A DNA stretch of 64,000 bases from Streptomyces sp. CCM_MD2014 (GTDB lineage: Bacteria; Actinomycetota; Actinomycetes; Streptomycetales; Streptomycetaceae). Both the position numbers and the translations under genes were made by a program. The notes beneath the pieces were generated by a model, which worked only from the letters and a program-made list of their open reading frames with translations, was not told the DNA's origin and made no database searches. Shown here piece by piece: positions 14,042-24,651 of this stretch; position 1 is the stretch's first letter, and every line of letters begins with the position of its first letter. Location of the stretch: the NCBI RefSeq assembly GCF_000772045.1, contig NZ_CP009754.1:1984001-2048000 (forward strand), read 5' to 3'.

Positions 14042-16243
14042 TCACGCCTCCCAAACGGCGGCGGCCGTACGGTCGTCCGCGTATCCCTTGACCCGGACGC
14101 GGCCGTCGGCGAGGAACTCCCCGAGTCCGGGCGCCGGGCGGCCCGTCCATCTGCGGGCGAGGAGTTCGCCCAGCCCGGGCTCGTTCAGCAGCGGCTCGGC
14201 CAGGCCCGCGGTGCACATCAGAAGCACGTCACCCGGGCGGGCTACGGAGGCCCGGAAGCGGAAGGGCTCGCGGGGCGGCTCGGCGGGCGGGCCGTCGTAC
14301 GGGCCCGGGGGCGTGGTGACGCCGAGGTCCATGGTGAGCCGGTCGCCGTCGGGCGTCTCGCCGGGCGCGTCGTTGAGCGTGCCGCCGGGGGCGCTCCCGG
14401 GCGTCCCCCGGGGCGCGGAGCCGAAGCCGAGGACGGGCTCACCGGTGACGTCGCCGACGTCCGGCTCCATGTCCTGCCACTCGCCGTCGCGCAGCCGGAG
14501 CAGTCCGCCCGCGCCGACCCCGAAGAACACCCGGGTGCGGCACCCGGGGTCGGCGGGCAGCAGCAGGCAGCGCAGGGTGGCCGCGTACTCGTGCGGCTCG
14601 AGGCCCTGTTCGGCGGCCCCGGCGCGGAGCCGGCCGAGGCTTCGGTCGGTGAGGCGGTGGAGGCCGGACTTGAGGTCGCCGCGCCGGGCGGCCCGCAGGT
14701 CCTCGGCGAGCCGCGCGTGACTGCGCCCGACGGCCCGCCCGATCCACCGGCACACCTCGGCCGCCGCCCGGTGGGCCCCGGCGGTGGCGCGGGCGCCGGT
14801 CGCCATCGCCACCAGGACCAGCGCCTGCTCGCCGGCGCCGAACCGGGCGACGAGCAGCGCGTCGCGCCGCGGCTCGCCCCGGTACCGCGCGGAGTCCCCG
14901 CGTACGGAGACGGCTCGCAGCGTGCACGTCCCGTACCGGGCGCCTTCCAGCACGGTGTCGGGGACCAGCCCGTCGAGACCGTCGGGATCGGCGGGCGGCA
15001 ACGCGGTGGGCTCGGCGTCGTAGGTGGGCGGCCCGCTGCCGACGTAGTCGCGGTCGGCGCCGTCCGGTTCGGTCGGCCGCGAGGGGAGGAACGCCGGGGG
15101 GAGCGGGGGCAGGCCGGACGCGGTCCGGGGCGGCGGGACGGCGGCCGGGGGTTCCGTGAGGTCGGCGGCTCCGGTGCCCGAGGTGGTGAGCCCGCGCGGT
15201 TCACCCCCTCGGCCCCGGCCGCCGGATGCCGGGGCCGGCGGTACCGGGGCCGGAGGCTCTGCGACGCCGGGCACCTGCGGGGCCGCTGCGGGCGGCGTGG
15301 TGCCGGGCCTCTGGTTCCCCGGCAGGGCCCCGGTGCCGGACCGTTCGTCTCCCGCGGGGAGGTCCACCGGGCCGCTGGGGGTCGCGGGCGGGGGCTCCCA
15401 CGGGGCCCCGGGGCGGGGCCGGGCCGGAGGACGCGGGTCGGCGATGCCGCCCGGGCCGGCGTCCGCGTCCCGTCGCGCCGGATCCGCGGGGGGCAGCGGC
15501 CCGCCGCCCCCCGGAAGCCCGCCATCACCCCGGAGCGGACCCGCCGGATCCACTGACCCGCTGTCCCGCAAGGCATCGCCGCCGGCATGCGGCACAGGCG
15601 CGGAACCCGGCCCTCGCACCCCACGCGGAGCATCGTCACCGCCCTCCGACGGCCCCGCAGGGTGCGGCGGCCCCCCGCCCCCCGGAAGCCCGCCATCACC
15701 CCGGGGCGGACCCGCCGGATCCACTGACCCGCTGTCCCGCAAGGCATCGCCGCCGGCATGCGGCACAGGCGCGGAACCCGGCCCTCGCACCCCACGCAGA
15801 GCATCGTCACCGCCCTCCGACGGCCCCGCAGGGGGCAGCGGCCCGGCACGCGTGGCATCGTCACCCGCGCCCGTCGAGTCCGTCGGACGCGGCGGCCCAC
15901 CGGCACGCGAAGGCTCGTCACCGGTCCGCCGCGGCCCGTCGGCGCCGGCCGGGCCCCCGCTGCGGGGGCCGGGGATGTCCGGGGGGTTCGCCGGGGACGC
16001 CCACCACGGGGACCGGGGTCCGGGCGGGACGGGGTCCGGGGGCGGGGCCGCCGGGGCCTCGGTGTCGGCGGCCGGACGGCGGGCCACCGTGCCGGACGCC
16101 GAGGCGAAGCGGTCGTCCAGGGAATCGGGGGCGGCCGTGGGGCCGGTGTCGTCGGCGGAGTCGTCGTACAGCTGACCCCACCAGTCGTCCTCAGGACCGG
16201 TGGGACCGGTGGGACCGGTGGGCCTTCCCCCCTGCTGACTCAT
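14042..16243 (-). CDS. PP2C-fold protein with long disordered N-terminus, probable pseudophosphatase
   Basis: Predicted 733-aa protein. Roughly the first 475 residues are disordered Pro/Gly/Asp-rich sequence containing a 57-residue internal duplication. The last 250 form a PP2C-like domain (SVRGDSARYRGEPRRDALLV, VLVAMATGARATAGAH, LLMCTAGLAEPL, YADDRTAAAVWEA). Two positions that normally hold metal-binding Asp-Gly read Thr-Gly and Ala-Gly, although the terminal DDRT is kept, so catalysis is doubtful. ATG 16243 starts MSQQGG. It is divergent from the regulator at 16532 and just upstream of poxB. Confidence 0.75.
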   Translation of the reverse strand: MSQQGGRPTGPTGPTGPEDDWWGQLYDDSADDTGPTAAPDSLDDRFASASGTVARRPAADTEAPAAPPPDPVPPGPRSPWWASPANPPDIPGPRSGGPAGADGPRRTGDEPSRAGGPPRPTDSTGAGDDATRAGPLPPAGPSEGGDDALRGVRGPGSAPVPHAGGDALRDSGSVDPAGPPRGDGGLPGGGGPPHPAGPSEGGDDAPRGVRGPGSAPVPHAGGDALRDSGSVDPAGPLRGDGGLPGGGGPLPPADPARRDADAGPGGIADPRPPARPRPGAPWEPPPATPSGPVDLPAGDERSGTGALPGNQRPGTTPPAAAPQVPGVAEPPAPVPPAPASGGRGRGGEPRGLTTSGTGAADLTEPPAAVPPPRTASGLPPLPPAFLPSRPTEPDGADRDYVGSGPPTYDAEPTALPPADPDGLDGLVPDTVLEGARYGTCTLRAVSVRGDSARYRGEPRRDALLVARFGAGEQALVLVAMATGARATAGAHRAAAEVCRWIGRAVGRSHARLAEDLRAARRGDLKSGLHRLTDRSLGRLRAGAAEQGLEPHEYAATLRCLLLPADPGCRTRVFFGVGAGGLLRLRDGEWQDMEPDVGDVTGEPVLGFGSAPRGTPGSAPGGTLNDAPGETPDGDRLTMDLGVTTPPGPYDGPPAEPPREPFRFRASVARPGDVLLMCTAGLAEPLLNEPGLGELLARRWTGRPAPGLGEFLADGRVRVKGYADDRTAAAVWEA
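15511..15852 (-). repeat. 171-bp tandem duplication inside the PP2C-like gene
   Basis: Two copies (15511-15681 and 15682-15852) are near identical and in frame, each encoding a 57-residue unit containing GSAPVPHAGGDALRDSGSVD. Flanking partial copies of the SEGGDDA words suggest earlier rounds. The duplication looks recent and lengthens only the disordered region. Confidence 0.85.
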
Positions 16244-16531
16244 GCTCCCGATTGTCCACCGAGGGAGCCGGATGAGAACGGGGCATCGGAAAATCCGGGC
16301 CGTCCGGCGCGCGCCGGACGGCGTGTCGGGGGACGCGTCGAACGCTTCTCCGAGGTGGGGTGGCCGAGCGGCCCCACCCCCCACGGGAGGACCGCCCGGC
16401 GACGCCACCTTGGCAGAGTGACCGGCGGTACGGCGATGATGTCCGCGGGCGGGTTTACGCCGTGGCCGTTTTCCGCCATGGACGTCCCCGCGGCTGGTGA
16501 TGATCATGGGTCCGGGGAGGGGCGACGCCTG

Positions 16532-17509
16532 ATGCTGGGAGTGCTGGGGCTGGAGGACACGCAGGAGGCGGCGTACCGGGTGCTGGTGTCGGTGGGCGCC
16601 GCCGACGTCCCCGATCTGGCGCGGCGGCTGGCCCTCGGCGAGCAGGACACCGAGCGCGCGCTGCGCCGGCTGGAGCAGCACGGGCTCGCCGCCCAGTCCT
16701 CGGCCCGCCCGGGACGCTGGGTCGCGGCCCCGCCGGGCGTCGCGCTGGGCGCCCTGCTCACCCAGCAGCGGCACGAGCTGGACCGGGCGGAGCTGGCGGC
16801 GGCGCTGCTCGCGGAGGAGTACCGGGCGGCGGCGGCCGAGCCCGCCGTGCACGACCTGGTGGAGGTGGTGACCGGCGCCGGGGCCGTCGCCCGGCGCTTC
16901 CTCCAGCTGCAGCTCGGCGCGAGCGACGAGGTCTGCGCGCTGGTCACCGACCGGCCGGTCGCCGTGACCGGCATGGAGAACGACGCGGAGGAGCAGGCCA
17001 CCGGGCGAGGAGTTCGTTACCGCGTGGTGGTCGAGCGGTCGGTGCTCGACCTGCCGACCGGCATCACCGAGCTGACCGCCGCGCTGGGCCGCGACGAGCA
17101 GGTCCGGGTCGTGGACCGGGTGCCGACCAAGCTGGTCGTCGCCGACCGTTCCCTCGCCCTGGTGCCGCTCACCGCGCACTCCTCGGAGCCCGCCGCGCTG
17201 GTCGTGCACGCCAGCGGCCTGCTCGAACTCCTGTCGGGCCTCTTCGAGGCGGTGTGGCAGGACGCCCTGCGGCTGGGTGCCTCCGGCGTCACGGAGCACG
17301 GCCCGGACGGCCCCGACGGCACCGACCTGGAGATCCTCTCCCTGCTGCTCGCCGGTCTGACCGACGCGAGCGTCGCCAAGCAGCTCGACCTGGGCCTGCG
17401 GACCGTACAGCGGCGGGTGAAGCGCCTGATGGAGCTGACCGGTGTCACCACCCGGCTCCAGCTGGGCTGGCACGCCTACGAACGGGGCTGGGTGGCCCGA
17501 AAGCACTGA
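16532..17509 (+). CDS. TrmB/LuxR-type helix-turn-helix regulator
   Basis: Predicted 325-aa regulator. It has an N-terminal TrmB-like winged helix (about 10-65, DLARRLALGEQDTERALRRLEQHG), a central PLD-like effector region (about 95-240) and a C-terminal LuxR-type helix-turn-helix (LLLAGLTDASVAKQLDLGLRTVQRRVKRLMELTGV, about 268-303). Streptomyces have many such paralogues and their ligands are unknown. ATG 16532 is chosen for the GGGGAGGGG ribosome-binding site; the frame is open further upstream without structure. It shares a 288-bp divergent promoter region with the PP2C-like gene. Confidence 0.85.
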   Translation: MLGVLGLEDTQEAAYRVLVSVGAADVPDLARRLALGEQDTERALRRLEQHGLAAQSSARPGRWVAAPPGVALGALLTQQRHELDRAELAAALLAEEYRAAAAEPAVHDLVEVVTGAGAVARRFLQLQLGASDEVCALVTDRPVAVTGMENDAEEQATGRGVRYRVVVERSVLDLPTGITELTAALGRDEQVRVVDRVPTKLVVADRSLALVPLTAHSSEPAALVVHASGLLELLSGLFEAVWQDALRLGASGVTEHGPDGPDGTDLEILSLLLAGLTDASVAKQLDLGLRTVQRRVKRLMELTGVTTRLQLGWHAYERGWVARKH

Positions 17510-17569
17510 GGCCCCCGCCCGCCACGCCGGTCTTCTGCGGACCTGGCCGGACTCCGGCACCCTGGACAG

Positions 17570-18052
17570 ATGGGAGCGTGGGACCTCCTGCTGGCCGGCC
17601 TGGTCATCCTGCTCGGGCTGTGCGGCGTCCTGCTCCCCGGCGTGCCCGGGTCGTGGCTGGTGTGGGCCGGGGTTCTGTGGTGGGCGCTGAAGGACCCGCA
17701 GCCGCTCGCGTGGGCCGTCCTCGTCGGCGCCACCGTCGTCCTGCTGCTGTCCCGGGCGGTGCGCTGGGCGCTGCCGCACCGCAGGAGACGCCGGGACGAG
17801 GCCATGCGGCGGCTGACGGCGTACGGGGGCGCGGGCGCCGTCCTCGGTTTCGTGGTCGTCCCCGTACTGGGCGCGATCCCCGGCTTCCTGGGCGGTGTCT
17901 ACCTCGCCGAGCGACTGCGGCTCGGGCGCCACGGCGAGGCGATGGCCTCGCTGCGCACCGCGATGCGCCACGGCGGCGCCGACCTGCTGACGGAGCTGTT
18001 CGCGTGCCTGCTGATCACCGGGGCGTGGCTGGGAGCGGTGCTGGCCGGCTGA
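17570..18052 (+). CDS. DUF456 membrane protein
   Basis: Predicted 160-aa integral membrane protein with four or five spans (about 5-28, 31-62, 84-108, 138-158) and a glycine-rich GLCGVLLPGVPGSWLVWAG start typical of DUF456. The function of the family is not established. Its last 38 bp overlap the 3' end of the convergent ogt-type gene, so the transcripts are antisense to each other at their ends. Confidence 0.82.
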   Translation: MGAWDLLLAGLVILLGLCGVLLPGVPGSWLVWAGVLWWALKDPQPLAWAVLVGATVVLLLSRAVRWALPHRRRRRDEAMRRLTAYGGAGAVLGFVVVPVLGAIPGFLGGVYLAERLRLGRHGEAMASLRTAMRHGGADLLTELFACLLITGAWLGAVLAG

Positions 18053-18548
18053 CCGGGGCGCCCTCCAGCGTCAGCAGCCGCGTCTTGCGCTCCAGGCCGC
18101 CCGCGTACCCGGTCAGGGAGCCGTCGGCGCCGATCACCCGGTGGCAGGGGCGCAGGATCAGCAGCGGGTTGGCGCCGATCGCGCCCCCGACGGCGCGTAC
18201 CGCGGGCCGCGAGGCCCCGATGCGCGCGGCGATCTCGCCGTACGTGGTCGTCGTCCCGTAGGGGACGTCGTCCAGGGCCGCCCACACGCGCTCCCGGAAG
18301 GCGGTGCCCTCGGCGCGCAGCGGGAGCCGGAACCCGGTCAGCTCGCCGGCGAAGTAGGCGCCGAGCTGCTCCTCGGCCGCCCGGAACGGCCCGGCGTCGT
18401 GCCGCCAGCCGTCCCGGACGGTGCGGCCGCCCTTCTGCCCGGGCACGGACAGGGAGGTGATCGCCCCGTCGTGGCCGGCGGCGGTCAGCAGCAGCCGTCC
18501 GACGGGGCTTTCGATCTCGTGCCAACAGGTGGCGGCGGCGGTGGTCAT
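18015..18548 (-). CDS. ogt: Methylated-DNA-protein cysteine methyltransferase
   Basis: Predicted 177-aa suicide repair protein that removes alkyl groups from O6 of guanine. The acceptor cysteine is C135 in the diagnostic LILRPCHRVIG motif, preceded by the TTTYGEIAARIG recognition-helix region. ATG 18548 overlaps the stop of the Ada-AlkA gene by 4 bp (ATGA), so the two alkylation-repair proteins are translationally coupled. The 3' end overlaps DUF456 by 38 bp. Confidence 0.92.
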   Translation of the reverse strand: MTTAAATCWHEIESPVGRLLLTAAGHDGAITSLSVPGQKGGRTVRDGWRHDAGPFRAAEEQLGAYFAGELTGFRLPLRAEGTAFRERVWAALDDVPYGTTTTYGEIAARIGASRPAVRAVGGAIGANPLLILRPCHRVIGADGSLTGYAGGLERKTRLLTLEGAPVSRPAPLPATPR

Positions 18549-19978
18549 CGGTCGTTCTCCCACTCTCCTGCTGCGCGCAGGTGGTTCAGTGCGTACGAGC
18601 GCCAGGGGCGCCAGGTGTCGGGGACGGCGGGACCGGGCGGGGCGACGTCCGGGTCGCCGAGGGCACGGGTGCGCACGACGGCGACGGTACGGGCGTCGAG
18701 GCCGGGCACGGCGAGCAGGGCGCGCTCGGCCTCGTCCCGGTCGGCGCCCGGATCGAGGCGTACGGCGCCGTCGGCGAGGGCGGCGGCGAGCGCGCCCGGG
18801 GCGCCGCCGGGCGCGGCCTCGGCGAGGACGGCCGGTTCGGGGAAGAGGTGGGTGAGGGTGCCGCAGGGCGCGTCGAGTGCCTTGCCGTACCGCTGGACGA
18901 GCCGCTCGGCCTCCGCGCGCCCCACCAGGGCCCGCACCGCGAGTTCGTCGGGGTCGGCGGTGCCCGGTGAGCGCAGCCCGGGGCGGGCGGCGACCAGGGG
19001 GGCGAGCCGGGGGTCGGCGCCGAGCCGCTCGTCGACGGCGTACGGGTCGGCGTCGAGGTCGAACAGGCGCCGCAGCCGCTGTACGGAGGTGGTGAGGTCG
19101 CGCGGGTCGGTGAGGTGGAGGCGGGCTTCCAGCCAGCCGCCGCTGCCGGTCCGGCCGGCGCGGTCCGGCCGCCCCGGCCGCTCCTGGACGGCGACGATCC
19201 CGGTGCCGTACGGCAGGCGCAGGGTGCGCCGGTAGACGCGGCGGCCGGGTGCGCCGCTCACCTCCTCGATCCCGGCGACGGCCTCCCGCTGGAGCAGGTC
19301 GAAGACGGGGCCGGGCTGGTAGGGCCCGCGGTGGGCGAGGCGCAGCGGGATGCCGGCGGAGGGAGTGGCCGTGCGCCGGGCGGCGCGGTCGCGGGCCGGG
19401 GCGGCGGCGCGCAGTTCGCTCGGGGTGGCCGCGTACACGGCCCGGATGGTGTCGTTGAACTGCCGCACGCTGGCGAACCCGGAAGCGAACGCGATCTCGG
19501 TGACCGGCAGACCGGTGGTCTGCAGCAGGACCCGCGCGGTGTGCGCCCGCTGGGCGCGGGCGAGGGCGACGGGCCCCGCGCCGACCTCGGCGGTGAGCTG
19601 GCGCTGCACCTGGCGGGCGCTGTAGCCGAGCCGGACGGCGAGTCCGGCGACGCCCTCGCGGTCGACGACGCCGTCGCCGATCAGCCGCATGGCCCGGCCC
19701 ACGACGTCGGCCCGGACGTTCCAGTCGGCGGAGCCCGGCACGGCGTCGGGACGGCACCGCCGACAGGCCCGGAAGCCCGAGCCCTGCGCGGCGGCGGCCG
19801 TCGGGAAGAACCGCACGTTGTGCCGCTTCGGCGTGACCGCGGGGCAGCTGGGCCGGCAGTAGATGCCGGTCGTCTCGACGGCGAAGAAGAACGCGCCGTC
19901 GAACCGGGCGTCCCGGCTCCGCACGGCCTCGTACCGGCCGTCCTCGTGTGTCTTCTCGTACTCCGCTGTCCGTGTCAC
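18545..19978 (-). CDS. Ada-AlkA fusion: alkylation-responsive regulator and 3-methyladenine glycosylase
   Basis: Predicted 477-aa protein combining three parts. The first is an Ada N-terminal zinc domain (C41, C45, C72, C75; GIYCRPSCPAVTPKRHNVRFF), the methyl-phosphotriester sensor. The second is an AraC-type helix-turn-helix (about 88-185, GLPVTEIAFASGFASVRQFNDTI). The third is an AlkA-type helix-hairpin-helix glycosylase (about 200-477; LLAVPGLDARTVAVVRTRALGDPD). GTG 19978 follows GGAG and gives the usual Ada start; a longer start at 20030 is possible. The fusion lets one protein sense and repair alkylation, probably inducing itself and the coupled Ogt. Confidence 0.9.
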   Translation of the reverse strand: MTRTAEYEKTHEDGRYEAVRSRDARFDGAFFFAVETTGIYCRPSCPAVTPKRHNVRFFPTAAAAQGSGFRACRRCRPDAVPGSADWNVRADVVGRAMRLIGDGVVDREGVAGLAVRLGYSARQVQRQLTAEVGAGPVALARAQRAHTARVLLQTTGLPVTEIAFASGFASVRQFNDTIRAVYAATPSELRAAAPARDRAARRTATPSAGIPLRLAHRGPYQPGPVFDLLQREAVAGIEEVSGAPGRRVYRRTLRLPYGTGIVAVQERPGRPDRAGRTGSGGWLEARLHLTDPRDLTTSVQRLRRLFDLDADPYAVDERLGADPRLAPLVAARPGLRSPGTADPDELAVRALVGRAEAERLVQRYGKALDAPCGTLTHLFPEPAVLAEAAPGGAPGALAAALADGAVRLDPGADRDEAERALLAVPGLDARTVAVVRTRALGDPDVAPPGPAVPDTWRPWRSYALNHLRAAGEWENDR

Positions 19979-20057
19979 GCAGTCCAGTCTCCGCCAGACC
20001 GGCGGACCGGACTGGCGGAAATCGGACATCACGGTGGAGCCGTGGCGGCCGAGCGGG

Positions 20058-21167
20058 CTACCGCAGGCCGCCGCGCTTGGCCTCCATCGCCGCCTTGCCG
20101 ATGGCACCCCGGCGCTTGAACTCCTTGCGGATCTCGGCCCGCAGGCGGGCGTCGGTCTTGGCGACGATGCGCTGGTTCTCCCGCACGAGCTTGCGGTAGC
20201 TCTCCAGCCGCCGCTCGGGCAGTTCCCCGCCGTCGATGGCGGCGAGGACGGCACAGCCCGGCTCGGACTCGTGGGCGCAGTCGTGGAACCGGCACCCCTC
20301 GGCCAGCTCCTCGATCTCGGCGAACACCTGCCCGACCCCGCCGCCCGCGTCGAAGAGCCCGACGCCCCGCAGACCGGGGGTGTCGATCAGCACTCCCCCG
20401 CCGGGCAGGGCGAGGAGGTTGCGCGTGGTGGTGGTGTGCCGGCCCTTGCCGTCGATGTCGCGGACGGCCTGCACCCCCATGACGTCCTCGCCGATCAGCG
20501 CGTTGGCGAGGGTGGACTTGCCGGCGCCGGACTGCCCGAGCAGCACGGCCGTGCCGCCGGAGACGACCGCGGCGAGGACGTCGAGCCCTTCGCCCTGCTC
20601 GGCGCTGACGGACAGCACCGGCACACCGGGCGCGGCGGTCTCCACGTCCTGGACGAGGTACGCCAGGGTCGCCGGGTCGGGCACGAGGTCGGCCTTGGTG
20701 AGGACGACCAGGGGCTGTGCCCCGGACTCCCAGGCGAGGGCGAGGAACCGTTCGATCCGGGCGAGGTCCAGCTCGGCCGCGAGCGACACGGCGACGACGG
20801 CGTGGTCGACGTTGGCCGCGAGGATCTGCCCCTCGGACCGCTTGGACGAGGTGGAGCGCACGAAGGCGGTACGGCGCGGCAGATACGTGCGTACGTAGCG
20901 CGGGGTGCCGCCCTCGGGGTCGACGGCGACCCAGTCGCCGGTGCAGACCACGCGCAGCGGGTCGTTGGGGGTGACGAACGCGGTGTCGGCCCGCACGACG
21001 CCGTCCGCGGTGACGACGTCGCACTGGCCGCGGTCGACGCGGAGGACCCGGCCGGGCAGCAGGCCTTCGGCGGCGTGCGGCGCGAACGCGTCGGCCCAGT
21101 CGGCGTCCCAGCCGTAGGAGGTCAGGGCGGAGGAAGGCAGGGCGGAGGAAGCGGAGTGGGAAGTCAA
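20058..21167 (-). CDS. rsgA: Ribosome small-subunit-dependent GTPase A
   Basis: Predicted 369-aa circularly permuted GTPase that checks late 30S maturation. An N-terminal OB fold (about 38-95) is followed by G4 TKAD 157-160, G1 GQSGAGKST 211-219, G3 DTPG 262-265 and the zinc knuckle C292-H295-C297-C305. The TTG start at 21167 is supported by GAAGGG 6 bases upstream; the frame is open to 21323 but that part has no family resemblance and crosses a separate small ORF. It probably forms its own transcript or one led by the 22-aa ORF. Confidence 0.9.
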   Translation of the reverse strand: MTSHSASSALPSSALTSYGWDADWADAFAPHAAEGLLPGRVLRVDRGQCDVVTADGVVRADTAFVTPNDPLRVVCTGDWVAVDPEGGTPRYVRTYLPRRTAFVRSTSSKRSEGQILAANVDHAVVAVSLAAELDLARIERFLALAWESGAQPLVVLTKADLVPDPATLAYLVQDVETAAPGVPVLSVSAEQGEGLDVLAAVVSGGTAVLLGQSGAGKSTLANALIGEDVMGVQAVRDIDGKGRHTTTTRNLLALPGGGVLIDTPGLRGVGLFDAGGGVGQVFAEIEELAEGCRFHDCAHESEPGCAVLAAIDGGELPERRLESYRKLVRENQRIVAKTDARLRAEIRKEFKRRGAIGKAAMEAKRGGLR

Positions 21168-21229
21168 GGGTGACCCTTCACAAGGGCGGCCCCGGCGGCG
21201 CGTGCACGGACGCGCGGAAGGAAGTGGTG

Positions 21230-21298
21230 TCAGCCGGTGGCCACGGAGGTGGACTTGATGATCCGGAATCGGGCAGCGCCCGGCGCGGCGACAGTCAT
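21230..21298 (-). CDS. Candidate 22-aa peptide ahead of rsgA
   Basis: A 23-codon frame starts ATG 21298 with an excellent GGGAGGTG seven bases upstream and stops at TGA 21230. The peptide begins MTVAAPGAARFRIIKSTS and ends VATG; most third positions are G or C. It lies 62 bp before the rsgA start and just downstream of a truncated ABC gene. It could be a regulatory leader peptide for rsgA or a residual 5' end. It has no cysteine and no obvious attenuator hairpin. Confidence 0.4.
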   Translation of the reverse strand: MTVAAPGAARFRIIKSTSVATG

Positions 21299-21486
21299 CG
21301 GTCAACACCTCCCGGTCATGCACGGCAGACGGCGGCGGTACGGAGCCTCCGCAGGAACGACCACGACCTTAGCCGCCGCCCCGGCGACGCACCAGCGGTT
21401 TTTCTGCGAGGCCGTCTCGGCGCGGTCCGTCCCGGGACCGACGGTCCCATGACCTTCGTCAGTACCGACGGCTGCCGGAAGTAATT

Positions 21487-21795
21487 AGCGCCGTTGGTAC
21501 GGGCGAGGGCCCGTAGATGGGCGCGTGCGCTGCGGCCGGGGTGCACGGCCTTGGCGTCCAGCAGGGCACCGATCTCGCGCAGCGGGTAGACCAGTTCGGC
21601 GTACGGCCGGCCGCCGACGAGCGCCCGGCCGGAGGTGGGACGGTCCAGGCCCATGATCATCCGCATGGTGGTGGACTTGCCCGCACCGTTGGGCCCGAGG
21701 AACCCGGTGACCCTGCCCGCCCCGATGGTGAGGGACAGGTTGCCCACGGCGGTCTGATCGCCGTACCTCTTGGTCAGCCCCTGCAGGGTGATCAT
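21487..21795 (-). pseudogene. Truncated ABC-transporter ATP-binding protein
   Basis: ATG 21795 starts a canonical ABC ATPase: MITLQGLTKRYGDQTAVGNL, Walker A GPNGAGKST (about 33-41), then the ReALLD-type AVHPGRSARAHLRALARTNG. After about 100 residues the resemblance ends abruptly near 21490, before the Q-loop partner region, signature and Walker B motifs. The frame continues to 21316 as unrelated sequence. No permease follows. It is therefore a remnant of a transporter operon removed by deletion. Confidence 0.75.
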
Positions 21796-21946
21796 GGATG
21801 ACTACTCCCAGCCGTTCCAGCTTCTCCGTCTCACCGAGAAACTAGGCTCTGGCCGGGCACGAACACATCAGTCCAAAGGAAGGCGTTCACCCTTACTTCG
21901 GTCAGACGTCCACCGAGACCTTGGGCAACCGCCCGTTGCCGAACGT

Positions 21947-21966
21947 GTCACACCTCCACGAGCGCG

Positions 21967-21984
<18 letters not shown>
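21947..21984. repeat. 19-bp tandem duplication at the radical SAM gene stop
   Basis: GTCACACCTCCACGAGCGC is repeated with one change directly after itself, duplicating the codons for Val-Glu-Val and the stop codon of the radical SAM gene. A 6-bp hairpin (GGCAAC/GTTGCC, 21924-21940) just beyond may act as a weak terminator. Confidence 0.65.
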
Positions 21985-24650
<2,666 letters not shown>

Positions 24651-24651
24651 G

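Noticed and set aside
19979..20030. Longer Ada-AlkA start at ATG 20030
   Set aside because: The added residues are not Ada-like and GTG 19978 has a GGAG in front; it remains possible.
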